NCBI GenBank assembly: GCA_900708905.1
Contig: CAADRB010000002.1
Coordinates: 6,321,885-6,385,884 of the forward strand
DNA: 64,000 nucleotides
Direction of reading: 5' to 3'
Origin: Hymenolepis diminuta
Taxonomy: Eukaryota; Platyhelminthes; Cestoda; Cyclophyllidea; Hymenolepididae
Part shown: positions 1 through 13,200 of the stretch, one piece after another
Position numbering within the stretch: the stretch's first letter is position 1
Layout of the letters: every line of letters begins with the position of its first letter
The notes under the pieces: model-generated
The model's database searches: none
What the model was told of the DNA's origin: nothing
What the model saw: the letters and a program-made list of their open reading frames with translations, nothing else
Position numbers and translations under genes: made by a program

Positions 1-548
1 GTGTTTATCACAACTCCGGTTCAGAGATGATGCCTCTTTCGTTCTCGATAAATCCCAGATTCCTCTTCCTACTCCAAAATATTATTGCTTTGCACTTAAC
101 TTTTGGTTTTCTACTCTTGGAAAGGTTGCTGTTTCCTGCCAAAGCGTTAGCTTTGGTAAGCGGATTCCCTATGACTAATTTAGTCAGACTCTTAAAACAG
201 CTTTGCAATCAGAATTAGTGCTACTTTGAATCATTCACAATTAACAACCCTAGAAGCTCAAACTCAGATTTAAAAAGGTAGCAACATAACTTCCAAAGGT
301 ACTACAGCGATAATGAAAACTGAGTGCTATTACTGTAGAGACATCTGAAATCGTCGTACGGCGAATAGTTGTATAGAACAATGAACAGAATACAATGGTA
401 GTGTAAATTATTAGCTTTCTTGGTGGAAATGAGAAAATAGAAGAGAACTCACTTCTTAAATAATTTCGGAGGTTCGATTTCACGATTATCAGTATCTGGA
501 ATATTCCTATAGCAATGACAAATTTAATCCGCTAAAATAGTAACAAAT
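1..548. other. Downstream flank of the FYVE gene, no confident gene
   Basis: This is the expected 3' UTR or flank of the minus-strand FYVE exon. A lysine-rich open frame at 8-208 (-) and an overlapping one at 27-218 (+) are visible, but neither matches a family I know. Confidence 0.3.
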
Positions 549-734
549 TTACTTTGTGACTTTTTCATAGCACTCCAAACAGACTTTGAAAGACTTGTCC
601 TTATATGTGCTGCTGTCTTGAGATGGAAGTGTATTACAGAGACACTTTTTGCACATGATGAATTTGCACATTTGACAGTGGGACTGCTGTGACCTGAAAG
701 GCAATTTCTTGGCGCACTGATGACAGGACATTTT
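549..734 (-). CDS. Terminal exon encoding a C-terminal FYVE-type zinc finger (partial gene)
   Basis: The exon reads from an acceptor (cag, just above 734) to a TAA at 549-551. It encodes eight cysteines in four pairs spaced CX2C-X12-CX2C-X4-CX2C-X20-CX2C, the layout of an FYVE or FYVE-like domain, and ends six residues after the last pair. FYVE domains usually bind phosphoinositides on endosomes through a basic R(R/K)HHCR patch. Here that stretch is QQSHCQ, so normal PI3P binding is doubtful. A divergent FYVE at the extreme C-terminus, ending a few residues after the last CXXC, resembles protrudin (ZFYVE27), but that is only a suggestion. Upstream exons should lie above 734 on this strand; I could not find them. 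The domain is fairly secure, the gene identity is not. Confidence 0.6.
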   Translation of the reverse strand, partial: KMSCHQCAKKLPFRSQQSHCQMCKFIMCKKCLCNTLPSQDSSTYKDKSFKVCLECYEKVTK

Positions 735-2293
735 CTGCTGGCAAGAGGTATGATTTTTTTTTAAATGAGTAATCGATTGAGATTTTTCGAATAACTGTTA
801 GTGGATATTGATAGGATATAAACATTAAAGATGTGGAAAACTACACTTGAATCATCAGACCAAAGCTGACCAACGAAATAAACTAACAATTAATCATAAA
901 ACTTAAACTGGGGATATTAGTGCACATATGTATTGATTAGAAGAGCAATGAGATAAGTACATATTCTTGAATAAATCTACTGTATAAAAAAGAATTGTGC
1001 TGACTAAACAATATCAAACACAAAACATGATTGATACCAATTAGATTTCAAATAATGCAAAAATAAAGTCTACATTTTATGAAAATACAAACAAGACGAA
1101 ACCCTATACTTTGAGTATTGAACAACGGCACTAATTCATCACTTAAGAAAGTGAGGTGATTACAATGACCTAGACATTTTCGGTAGTAATCTGCAAGAGA
1201 AATGTTGACTTTTGATCGGTGTTTGAAATCACATTAAAATTAAAGCATGAAACATGAAATTTTAAAATATATCTTATCAAGTCTATGTCAATCATATTAC
1301 AATATTTTCTGAGAGCATTTAAATGAGATGATATGACCTATTCCAGAACTGAAATCTAAGATTCTTCAAATTTATTGCAGCGAATTTCAAATACATCATT
1401 ATTTTCGACAACGATTTAATGAATTGGAAGGGAAAATTCATGAGTTTGTTTATTTATACACCTGCATTATATATATAGATTATGAACACGAACGTCAATT
1501 TATCACATCAATGCCTTATGTATTTGGTTTTAAAGAACCAACCATTTTTCCGTAAAAATTCGTTTTAAAGAAGGATTATTGGTTGCTGATTTCTTATTAA
1601 GAACATCTGTTCAACAAATACTCTTTTAGATTTAAATTAAAGAAGGGTTATCTTATATGCGTGATAATATTTTATTCTCTTTGATTATTTTTACTAAAAG
1701 TATAAATAATCGAATCAGTTTATCCCTACGATATTTATCTTAACTTCACTTTACGTATTTCAGTCAACCCAAATCTGGTGCAATTAATATTTAATAGCAA
1801 ATCGCCTTCTAGATAAAACGAACAGAATACTATTCGAGTTTTTCTTGCACGAAAATCACCACACATGGATGTCTTTGGCGTGAGGCCGGTGGAAGTACAT
1901 ATGACGCCAGTTACGTCATTTTCTGGAAGATTGATTAGTTTCTATTCAATTTAGGTAGATGAATCTGTAAACATTACTTAATCCTTGACATGTGAAAATT
2001 AATACTTCATCGTTTATATGCTCAAAATAACTGATATTTCCTCATATATGATTCTATTGTAACAAATTATCTGGTCTTCTTTGTGATTTTTATGGCTTAT
2101 AACTACTGTGACGACGAATCTAATCTACCCGTATTAAACTGTGCCCCATAAGAATATTACAACCATATTAACATTAAATAACGTTATTTTCAAAATGCAG
2201 TGTGCAACACTTAAATTCCCGAACCAGAATTGCTACTATATGTGTTTCTAGGTTGTTCGCATATTTCGAATTGTTAGTGTCATAGTCGGCAGA

Positions 2294-2580
2294 TGTCTAT
2301 CATCACCTAGCAATTAGAAATAATTGATTAACAATAAGATCTCCACTATAGTGTCCACAGGCGGTCCCGCTGTGTGTTAGTACATAGATACCTTAACGGG
2401 TGTCTATCATCACGCCCAGACACCGACAACAAGACATGACTAGCGTCTGACGAAGAAATATTTTGTATATAAACCTAATTTACTTATAAATAAATTGAGA
2501 GTGGCTTGTCAGCCACCTTCGGACTGATCTGGCAACATGACCCATTCCACCTGTTCGATCGATGCGGCCTCGATAGACCC
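2294..2580 (+). mobile_element. Possible solo LTR or miniature LTR element
   Basis: A less AT-rich block stands out from its surroundings. It contains the 13-base direct repeat TGTCTATCATCAC at 2294-2306 and 2401-2413, a TATA box (TATATAAA, 2466-2473), a polyadenylation signal (AATAAA, 2489-2494) and an inverted repeat around GGCTTGTCAGCC. A TATA box followed closely by AATAAA is typical of an LTR. No coding region and no second LTR is seen. This is an inference from promoter-like signals only. Confidence 0.25.
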
Positions 2581-4272
2581 CTCAACGTTATTACAGTTAG
2601 ATAGGAAAATATCTTAAAATATTTATCATTTCTACATCCTGAAAACGAATTCTTAGGTAAACATCGTGATTTCGTTTATAATGAACATTTCATTGTATTA
2701 TGCATTGGCTAAAGGCATTACTAAGAGTCAAAAAATTGATATTTTTTGGCAAACTTAAAAAATAATCTGCAGAAAATTTTTTTATCGTTAAAATATATTA
2801 TAATAAATTAATGTAATTGTGACCTTAAAGTTACCGTGACCGAACCTCGTAACTTTTAACAACCTAGTTAACGCTCAGTTACTCAATCCGAGTAATCGTC
2901 GGCATTAATTCTCCGATACCTGGACTATGAAAATAATGAATATTCATGTCGGAAGTGGAGTCGTTTGAGCTTTTTCAACATAATCTGCAAACAAATCGAT
3001 GCTTTGAATCCACTGACAACAATCGCGAGATTAAAACAATTAGCTATGCATATCTTCTGGCTAGTCAACTGTAATAGATACACTATTTAAATAAGCAATA
3101 AAACGTTCTTCAATGCATATGTTAGATAACCTGAATTTTCATTCGCCAATTAGTCTAGATAATTCTCAATGTGAAAAAAAATCCACCATCCATCTTAAGT
3201 GACATTTATTTAGAATATTTGCAGTTATCCTGTCTCTTTAGTAGAGCCTTCCTTTTCTAAAATCCTGCTAAATTATCAAGTGATCAATAGAATACCATAA
3301 TTCCTCTCTACTTCGTGTATATTTTTTTGAATTCGAAATTGCGATTTATGCTCTTTACACATTTTACTCAATTCACAAAGTTAAACATCAAATAAAGACC
3401 CTCAAAATCGCGAAGATACACTGAAACCGCAAAGTTTTAACCACACAGGATTTAACTGCTCATAAATCACCTCTGATTGTTTCTATTTTCATGATGACAC
3501 AAATACAACAATCAGATAATGAAAATAAAAGAACTTGCATCAAAAACTTCGTGACTGGATTTTAAAATGCATTCAATTATGTATCTAAACATTTGTAGAA
3601 ATGGTAGATGTGATAAATTACCTTAGACCGGCGATAACAGCTGAGGCCTAAATTCTCTATTTTCTCAGTTGCACGATGCGACGTAAGTGATAAGACTAAT
3701 CAAATGTGTATAAAAATAGCAAAGAACGACTTGAGCACATAGGACCGAGCAGAAGTCCCATGCAGTCGCTCCTTATTCATCAGTGTAATAATGACTATAT
3801 CACAGTACCTTTCGTTATTCATTTACTCTAAATCAGTTTATTTAAAAATAAATTACTCATAAACTAAATGAATCTGAAAGAGAACAGAGATTTTAGAGTT
3901 AAAAAATTTTTTTTTAATTTCGAATCAGTCTCAGTTATTTGGTATCGAATGATTTAGTCCTCCGAAACATCTCAACTTGAGCCATCTTCATAGAAAGAAG
4001 GTTATCTGAAATGCGTGCCGAGCCGTATTCGTCAGGTTTTTAGAGCTTACAAAGTTACTAAAAGCATATTGCACACTAATATCGAAAGTTACATCTGAAA
4101 AGCCATTTTAAACTTGTCGATACCCCTTTAACATTGAGTTTTAAAGTCAGTAAAGAAATACATATTCAGTAAACAAAAATTATCATAGGATTGATCAAAA
4201 CGCCAGGAAAATCTTCTACTGAAGCAGGACGTCAGAGGTAAAACAGTCAATCACATCAACTCTTGTCTCTAA

Positions 4273-4506
4273 TACCATAAATTCCCCATCTTAAGGAAAT
4301 CCGAGCACTACCGACAGTATCACTGTTTCTCGGATACAATGACCAATAAGAACTTCCATTGTCAGATTTGTGGTTGTTTAAATCTTGTAAAGGACAAGGA
4401 TGGCCGAAATGCCACTTATCAGAATGTTATTCTCCACTTTGATATTAGACTCAATGCAAACCTCTTCAGGTCGTTTAAAAATGCAGCACATGTTGCTCGG
4501 GTTTAG
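4273..4506 (+). other. Unrecognised open frame with a HCQIC motif
   Basis: Seventy-seven codons are open after a stop at 4270-4272. The first ATG is at 4339 and gives 55 residues to TAG at 4504-4506. The product contains FHCQICG, half of a Cys-type zinc finger, followed by a charged, mostly hydrophilic stretch. It could be an exon, a fragment of a DNA transposon with a zinc finger, or chance. I do not recognise a family. Confidence 0.2.
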
Positions 4507-5118
4507 AAGAGAAATTATTATCACGACTACCATGGACTAAATCCTTCCTTACTTCCCAAAACTATTTCCCCCCTGCTGTATCTATTATCTGCTTGTCGGA
4601 TTAATATATTGTTTACCACCTTTAATTAATAAACGGAAATATATAACTGAAGGAAATCATATTACATATACATAAGGGTGATGATTTGCGATGCACCCAT
4701 CCCAAACCACCAACTCGTTTTGTGTTCCCCTTATACGCTTATGCCCCCTTTCCTTTACAATTTACTGTACGCACTACTCCTATTTATTTGTTCCATTAAA
4801 CCATTACTAATACGTTCTTGATGTAGATTTAACAACTTTTTGGTTCCTTATATTGCACTCCGGCTTAGATGTGTTACTCCATCTCCTATATGACCATTAA
4901 GGGTACTTGGCGCATAAAAATACCACTGTCATTAATAATTTTCATATTTACAAATAAGACTACTTATGTCTATATAGTTAATCCTAAATTAATAGAATAA
5001 GCAAGGATGAGGTAAAAGGCGGCTCTTTATTAAGTACAGTCTATTATATAGATTGCTAATAGGTCTGCAGAAGCGATAATTTACTCCTAGGAACAAAAAC
5101 AATCGATAAACCAATGGA

Positions 5119-5160
5119 TGGGGAGGGAGGAGGCGAAGGCCATAACCCTCCCCCTCCCCC
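5119..5160. repeat. G-rich/C-rich inverted repeat
   Basis: A G-run block (5119-5133) is followed 11 bases later by a C-run block (about 5145-5160) that is nearly its reverse complement. The arms could form a hairpin, or a G-quadruplex on each strand. Confidence 0.5.
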
Positions 5161-7451
5161 ATCAGGGAAAGTAACCAATAAGCCATCAAATTTCATTAAT
5201 TGGAAAATCCTCCTTATTATTGTGCCTAATTTAAACCGTTTTACATGGTCAAATCACGCATTAAATTTACAAATAGTGCAGTTTTCGGTACTAACGTATT
5301 AAGAGCTTAGGAATAGAGCACATATAATCACTACTCATAAAGCATAACAAGTGCATCAAAGTTATAGCCTTTCAGAAGAGGTCTCAAGAATAATCAAACT
5401 TGATACATTTCCACCTTTAAAATTATATGCGAACGTATGACTGTTTCAGCTCACTTTGCCAAAATAAATACATATAAGGTGTACTTGAATTCTCCGCTTT
5501 TTACATAATGGAAAACGCACTATGCATTTTAGCCATCAGCCCGTAATCTACAAGAATTTGATAGACTTAGAACTTATAAAATAACATCTTATATCAATCT
5601 AAGTGGAGGAATATCTTCTTACAAATATATATTAAAGATGATACAGCTTAGGATTCATCAGTACAAGATGAAGGAAGCTTACATAGCTATAAATTTCCCA
5701 ATCTTCCACGATCTTCACAACAATATAAAAGAAATAGGCATACATCGCGTATTCGGCTTCAAATACCTAACTTTTAAACTGAGAAATTGTAAGCAGGCTA
5801 AGATAGTAACGTCACCAGCCAGCACAGAAGCACTTGCCAGGAAAGCATGGACGCAAGGAAAACCAGTGAAAAGCTTAGACTCCAGACATACCCAAACAAA
5901 ACACATGATAAGTGATTTAAAGGTGACGGTTAACCGTAGGTAGGGCCAATGCTGCAATAAACTCATGTCTAGTCATTATGAGTATAGAAATTCAAAGGGT
6001 TAGTTAGAATACGCTTAGTAGTTCTTAAATGAAGAAATAAGCCTCGGGATTGCTTTAATCATATATGAAGGAACAGGTCAACAAGAATTCATATCGAATA
6101 TTTGTGGCCAGGCCCTAACCAAAATCACCTGTAATATCAATAAAACAAATAACACCACGGCTAATAGTATTAAATTTAGTTAACTAAAGAGGTTATTTCA
6201 ATAGGAATCAGTATTTTCAAGTAAGATTATGAAAATGAATAAATTTTATTCTGTTAAAAGTGAACTAATAAAGAGGTCAACTAATAAAACATCAGCTGAG
6301 AGAAGGTTTCACTATCAATTCGAAAGAACTGCCAATAATCCGGAAAATTAAAGTCAGCTGAGAAAAGACTTAACATGCACTTTACTTTGTTAATTGAACT
6401 TATTAAATTGAGGATCCTCACCTCTGTAAGATGACATATACTCTTTATTTAAAACACCATCGGAAAGTTGCGAATTGCCTTGATAGTTAAGAGTTTATTT
6501 CAGGACTCCATGGTCAAACCGAAAGTATATCGTCTCCAAACAACAACCCACAAGCAGCTAGAAGAAAACCAGTTTAACATTCGTTAAGCATTGACTTAAA
6601 CAGAAAAACAGATGAAAGACGTGCTTATGAGCGAAAATGAATATCGAAATAATGGATCTCTCTTCATTTCACTGTGAAACATGTCAAAGCAAAAAAATGA
6701 CTTAGTTATCAGACTCGGCTAGCTACAAATAGGATGGGCTCGATAAATCATAACACGAACAAGTACATGCCGACTCCGATCAGCAAAAATACAACCATCC
6801 GTCATTTACAAAATGACGAATGTAAGATACAATCATATCAGAATACACAGATAAGAGATAGTAGGAAAAGCCCACATTGATCTGAACTCTCTAAAGACAA
6901 AATTCCATTTGAAGATGAGCAAAAAAATTCCTCTATCCCAATACGATTTCATAAGAGTGTTGACAATCATTAGGTGCTTTGAATATACAATACATCTACC
7001 ACGAACAATATGCCAAATATACACTAATCTAACGCACAATACTACCAAAACTTACACGGAAAGTACTCAAGGCAGATATTTCATCCAGAGATTTAAGAAA
7101 AACTCTAGATGTTGAAAAGTTAATAAAATTTGTCTCACAGGTAGGGGTGAACACTTACTACACACAAAATAGATCAACCCACATAAAAGCCTTGTACCAA
7201 CAGACCTTTTACATATTTAGAAGAAATCTTGGCACGATAAACCTCAAAGCAGCAAACGACGTCAGGTAAAAGCATCCATAAACAATTCATCACGAGTATA
7301 ACTCATTTAGCATACCAAATTGCTGATCCAAAAATCTATACGAATAAATGCAATAAGCCACATGGTGTAGAAAAATATACATATATGTCTGTACAGAATT
7401 AGAACAAATATTCAAAGTGAGAGATAGAGAGGAAGGCATCAAAAAATCAAA

Positions 7452-8200
7452 TTAACCAAGTCGCAAGGGTGAAAACTTATCAAGCAATATTGATTTTCCA
7501 CTAGGGTCAACTGGAAAATCAACATCCAAATAGGTATTATTGTCAGAATCCATTAACTCGAGAAGACTTTGTCTAACGTAAAAAAATTAATTAACTGGGG
7601 AATTAAATTCATATTCTAAGCTTGAAAAGAAACATACGCGTGATCGCCCTGCATGAAAGCACATGGGATACCAATTTGAGTTGAGGTTTCATCCGGTACC
7701 ATATTCAAAACTCGAGCGGAGTTATTTTGATAATCGTAAGATATGAAAGCAACTGCGCCTGCAGCTTGAGCAAAACTGGCTTTTGTCACAAAACTGCAAC
7801 CGCTAAAAAGAACGCATAACGTATATATTTGAAAACCTAATCTTACCCTCGAATGACAAATGCGATTCCATTCTGGACTTCATTAACATTTAAAATCCTA
7901 GAACATGCATTTACAGGTACTGTTGGGACCAGCTTTGCGAAAATATACGAAACATTCTAGAAATGAGTAATTTTTAAACGAGAAACATACAAACTGCGAT
8001 CCAATACTAGATGTGGAAAGAGGGACAATTACATGTTTGTTAGAGTTATAGACTTTAAGAGATATAGAATGAACAGAGCTACAAGAACCTTCGAACGGGG
8101 CTAGTATTTACAAATTATTAATCGCAAAATTCTTACCTAAGATTATCGATAGGAAAACGAAATAATGCAAATACTTAATAACATGACTACTCAATCCCAT
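7452..8200 (-). CDS. Secreted protease-associated (PA) domain protein, PRADC1-like
   Basis: Exons read on -: 8200-8137, 7956-7847, 7802-7638 and 7572-7452 (TAA). Exon 1 starts at ATG 8200 and encodes a hydrophobic signal peptide (MGLSSHVIKYLHYFVFLSII), so the product should enter the secretory pathway. Exons 2-4 encode a PA domain with the hallmarks NACSRI, then VIRGGCSFVTKASFAQAAGA, then IPCAFMQGD. The junctions among exons 2-4 are in phase (donors GTAAGA and GTATGT). The protein ends about 40 residues after the IP motif with no transmembrane segment or RING finger. That favours PRADC1/PAP21 over the RNF13/GRAIL ubiquitin ligases. Exon 1 ends in phase 1 but exon 2 starts in phase 0, so one small exon is unresolved; 8006-7987 (20 nt) would fit but has a weak donor. 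Human PRADC1 is 188 residues, and this would be about 160. Confidence 0.72.
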
Positions 8201-10223
8201 CGAGAAAACTGAATTTACATGAGCACTTCAAATGTTAAGCAATCATCTTGTCTATCAGCACAATTAAACACTAATTGTTTCTGAATGACGAAATCTTCTT
8301 TTTATACTAGCTAGAATTCATCAGAACCTTAATGATACATTATTTTTAACTGGTTCTAGTGTTAAAGAGCCTGCAGATAATGGATTAAGTATACATAAAA
8401 GCGGAATTGGCATCTATCACAATTAATTTTATAGGACAAATATTTTGCAGAGGAAAAATTTTATGAGGCTTTGGCAAAGCTCTCTATTTAAAACTGTTTA
8501 ATTTATTGTTGTCATTAGATTGGTTTCTAAATAAAACGTCTTTAGAAATAAATCTTGGATTCTTAGAATCTTAAACCGTAGTTTTATTGTTAATTAATCT
8601 TTCATATCACAAATATAGTGCATGACATTATTATATTGACATCTATTTGATTACTGAGAGATTTTGGAGATGACAAAAAGGACGAAATAACAACAATAAA
8701 TTAAATAGCCATAATTGTGAATTCTGAGAACAGCAACAGTAGGAGTGATCACTGCCCGTTTTGGATAGTGATACACTTACCACAGATATTATTAAAATAT
8801 TCACATATGCTCAAAAATTAAAACTAGTATATTTTTCCGAAACGTTTATTAATTAAAAAATAATATGTCATTAACAATTACGATTTTTTAGACTCCGGGA
8901 AATAACTACTAACTTTGAGAAAAGTAAATGGTTCTTGCATAGGTTATTACTGTTAGGAAGCCAAATAAAATGTACCTTTAGTGTATTCGATCGAGTGCAC
9001 TTAGAATACACTCGCAAGTTCATACGTCATATGCCAAAATATCGACTATTGGACTTCCGCTCTCAGGCTAGGATATTCAAGACCACCAGTTAAGAATCCA
9101 TTGCAGCCGATACTAATCAACAAATCAATCACTCATTTATCCCATATCCAATTGCATAAAAATGCATTTATTCTCTCAATAATGAACCGTAGTTTGAACT
9201 ATAAGTCTCCCTCCGATTGTTGCGCAGGATTTAATGCACACAACAGATGATCTTGACGGTGGCCTATCGTTCGGAACTGCTAGCCGTTATTAGACTTCTG
9301 CAGTCTATAGTAGAAGAACTTGAGTTTATGGATTAAAATTAATTAATTCTGAGAAAAAGTAAGGAAGTTTAAAATTTAATAAGGAACGAAAACGAACATA
9401 TGTAGTAACTGCGCCCTCTGATTCCTATATCTGGTTGTCGGTTCCTTTATTGGACAGAGTAAAATGATTTAAGTAGGTATTATTCAGAGATTACAGATTT
9501 ATGATTATACAACTTTTCCGAGTGAAGCCAAACTTTTATGCAGGTATCTAATTTGCTTTAAGATCATTTGATTCTGTAATTAAATTCACAGGTTCTAAGC
9601 ATCAATAAAATAATAAAAATACGAAAAATGGGCGGTTTTACTTTAAATTCAGTCCCAGAGCTTTGACAAATTTATGAAGGAGATATACGAGGCTAAACGA
9701 TGTAAATTTATCTATTTTTCCAAACAGGATGAATAACTGAGAAAGCTTCAGTAAATATTGGTACAGCTCAACGATAATGAAATAAATATTAAAATGGTTA
9801 TGTGTTTACCAAAGTGTGTATCTATAAGACAATGTGTGGTAATTATTATATAACTTAACAAATATCCATATATGCGCTTGACGAACAATAATGACTAAAA
9901 TAAATTAAAAAAGAAGAATCAGATTAGGAAATTTAAAATAAAAAATTTCAGTATGTGTTTTTCAATTAACATAGATACTCTCACATCACTTTCCTCAACG
10001 AATTTGGAAATTAATCTTTATACGAGTAAAATCGGGAAATATGATAGTGTATTTATAATGAACTACCTGTTCAGTTTGTATAGATTTTTACACTACTAGA
10101 TAATTATCACAGTCTGTCAAATTATATCACATATTGTACAACTATTCCTTACTTTTGCTAACTTTTAGAGTGCCTCTCTTGATTTCTTTGACAAAGACCA
10201 ATTAAAAGCTACCCACAGATAAA
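8201..10223. other. Intergenic region between divergent genes
   Basis: This 2-kb AT-rich stretch separates the divergent PA-domain gene and ELP1 and should hold both promoters. Apart from an imperfect palindrome (8980-9015) I see no defined element and no gene. Confidence 0.5.
8980..9015. repeat. Imperfect palindrome
   Basis: GTGTATTC and its complement GAATACAC flank a core that itself contains TCGATCGA and GTGCAC. It could form a hairpin. Its function is unknown. Confidence 0.4.
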
Positions 10224-13200
10224 ATGCGTAATCTTAAGACCGTTGAGTTCACGTGTAAGAATATAGCAGATGTCCGAATTAATGACATTTGCGTTGACAA
10301 ATATTCTGATGATTTATGGATCGCCACGGATAAAGGTATCATAAATGTTAAACGTGAAGGCGAACGGGAGGCGTACTTAGAAGATAAATGCTTTACGAAA
10401 GTCGCATACGTCAATCATGCATGCATTTGCTTGCTCTCTGGCAGTTCTATAATGCTGTTGCAGTTGCCTAATCAAGTAAGTACACCCAGTTTTTATCAAT
10501 CCTCCTTCAGATTGTATCAAGTGAAAATTTTGATGAGAATATCCAGGACTGCGTTTTCTCTCCCGATTTATCCGTTGGTGTAATACTCACTGGTAACATT
10601 ATATCTCTAACTAATTTTATTTCTAGAAAATAATAATATATTCCTTATTAGCTCTGAAGTTGAAGCCGTCGCTCAAATCAGTCTTCCATGTCTTCGAAAT
10701 GAAAAGAGTTAGTTGCACTTTTATGTCATCTAATGAAAACTTTTAGCAAAGTTTGTTAATGTTGGTTGGGGCAAAGAGGAAACTCAGTTTAAGGGATTTA
10801 AAAAGAAAATTGTAAATGCCACTGGAGAGGAAGGAACGGCTGAATTGACATCTGTTAATGTTCTTCCTGGTGAAATAACGTGGCGAGAAGACAGCAAGTA
10901 TTTTGCTGTTTCGTGGACTGATACGAATGGCCCTCAGACTCTGCGTCGAATTCATATTTTTGATAATAACGGTGATCTTTATTCGGTTGGATCTGAAACT
11001 ACTGAGGTTGAATCCGGCCTATGTTGGAGGTACATTGTGGTTTGCTGAATCATCTCTTTCTTAGACCTCGTATACACTTGATCGCAGTAAGCAAGCGTAT
11101 CACTGGCAGACTTCTCAAAATTGTCTTCTTTGAACTGAATGGTCTGCCTCATGGAGAAATTGATCTTCTCTCTGCACCAGAATGTGACAGATTCCGCGTG
11201 GGCAAAATTGCATTCGATACTGAGGAACACGTTATGGCTGTTCTTTTCCTTCCTATTGGCTCTACTGACTCATCAGCTCTCCCGTTTGGTAGGTGTGATA
11301 TTGATTATTATGTCGCATATATGGCTATTTAATTTCATGTCTTATGGTCTAATGATCTAGCAGTCGCTTTGTTGAAAGTTCTTTTAGGATGAACTGTTTG
11401 ATGATAATTAGTTTTATTGGATTTATATAATAAAGCATAATGTAAAATGGTTTATTTTCAACTCCATGAAAACTATTTCTTTTGATATGGGCTTGAATGC
11501 AGTTATTGTGCTTATGACACAACGCATTAGGTAGTTCGGGTGGACAGATTCATAGTCTATCCCGCTATATTAAACTGCGGTACTTATTTATATTTTTTCT
11601 TAGCTACAATATCTTGAACTGCTCTTATAGGGTTGGCTGTAGCCCTTATTTATTGAACTAAATTAGCTAGGTACCTTACCGACATTTGTGGTCTACATTG
11701 TCCTTTAGGAATCATACATATTCCATATACAGTCGCACTTACTCAGTTTATAATTTCTACCATTACAGAGGGACTGAAGGCAGGGGAAATTAACAAAGAA
11801 TTCGGAACGCCTAATTTCATCTGAGCATAAAAAAGGTTGTATTATTTACTTTCTCAAATCTAAATTTCATAGATATTTTTATAAGCAAAGTTTGGATGAA
11901 ATTCTCACGATTCCATTCTCTACATACGTGACAGCACTTCTGGGTATGAAATAATCAGCTGTCTGTTCTATTCTTGTTTCATTTCAACTTCAATCAGCCT
12001 GAAAATCCCATATTTTCAGAGTTGAAAATTATTAAAAATTTAGGTTAATAATTTTCATAAAGCCATTTTAAATGTGATATAAATGGTCTTAATTTGCACC
12101 GCCTTTGGTAAGCAATTTTAACCGTATATGGGACTCAAATGATATTTACTTATCTTAAGTACCTCTAACTCTGATCATTAAATCCAGAGTGAATTTGGCT
12201 AGATGTCCTCTCATTGAGCTAATGATCTTCCTTAGAGTATTAGGATACATGAGCCTTCCTCAGGTGAGGCTTGGACAAATGTGTATTGTATAAGTGGAAA
12301 TGAATTAGATTGGTAAGAAGGAATTTGGTGGAAAGAGGCTGGTGTTAATATTGGGCGAGGAAAATTGGTATCGTGAGAAACGGGCAGTTGACCTATTCCG
12401 TGTTCTTTTTTTTCACTGATAAGCGTTTGACAATTAGAGTAGAGGTATAAGTCAGCGTGCTTGCAGTACATACGGACTGAGTCAGCGTACGCAGGTAATA
12501 CGTGTCCTCCGATTAAATTATCTCTTGACAGATCGCTTCTCTAAAAGAAATTTTATATGACACCTAGTTGTTAAGCTTCTTTAAGTTTGGACATAATATT
12601 GGTGACATTTTTATAGTAATAGGCAACGAGAGATTGAGTGTTATCATTTCTTATTCATCCTCCCATATGTAAAATTTTCTTTAGTGCGTCTTTATACCAC
12701 ATCCAACTACCACTGGAGCATAAAGGGAGAGCTTTGCCCTCTTCCAACACCTTTACCCACCTCTCCTATTGGTCGCATTTCCCTCACATTTGGAGGGGTA
12801 GGCAATGAAGCTCCAACTTCCACTCTTCACATCGCTGTTTCTTTTGGTAAAAAGGAGAGCAGCTATCTCACCTCCTTTGCTTTTGCCAGTTGTATCGATC
12901 GTTCAGCCTGGGTTCCCGATTCCACCTCCCCTGATTCTGCCATCTTGGCAAACATAGATGGCAACAGCGTCAGTTTGACAGCATTCGCTTTAACTAGTAT
13001 CCCACCTCCCATGGCCGGTTCGATCCTCAAATTTCCCTTCACTGTCAGTGCCATTAGTATCTCCCAGCCTAGATCCCTCGATAGTGCCCACTCCGTTCTT
13101 GTTCAACCCGCTTGCACTTCGATTGATAAAGCTCCGTGGTTTCTTACTCTGAACACCGAATGGAAGAATAACCCCACTTTGAGATCAGGTGACCAGGTGC

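Larger units (their letters stand above)
735..7451. other. AT-rich intergenic or intronic stretch
   Basis: Upstream introns of the minus-strand FYVE gene probably lie here, but I could not identify its other exons. The stretch holds an LTR-like block (about 2294-2580), an unrecognised Cys-containing open frame (4273-4506, +) and a G-rich/C-rich inverted repeat (5119-5160). The frames at 5638-5943 (+) and 5715-5966 (-) overlap each other and match nothing I recognise. Confidence 0.4.

Noticed and set aside
5638..5966. Overlapping 101- and 83-codon frames on opposite strands
   Set aside because: They overlap each other, show no domain or known motif, and have no splice or promoter support.
12863..13054. 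Minus-strand frame within an ELP1 exon
   Set aside because: It is the reverse-strand shadow of the ELP1 exon 12685-13267.
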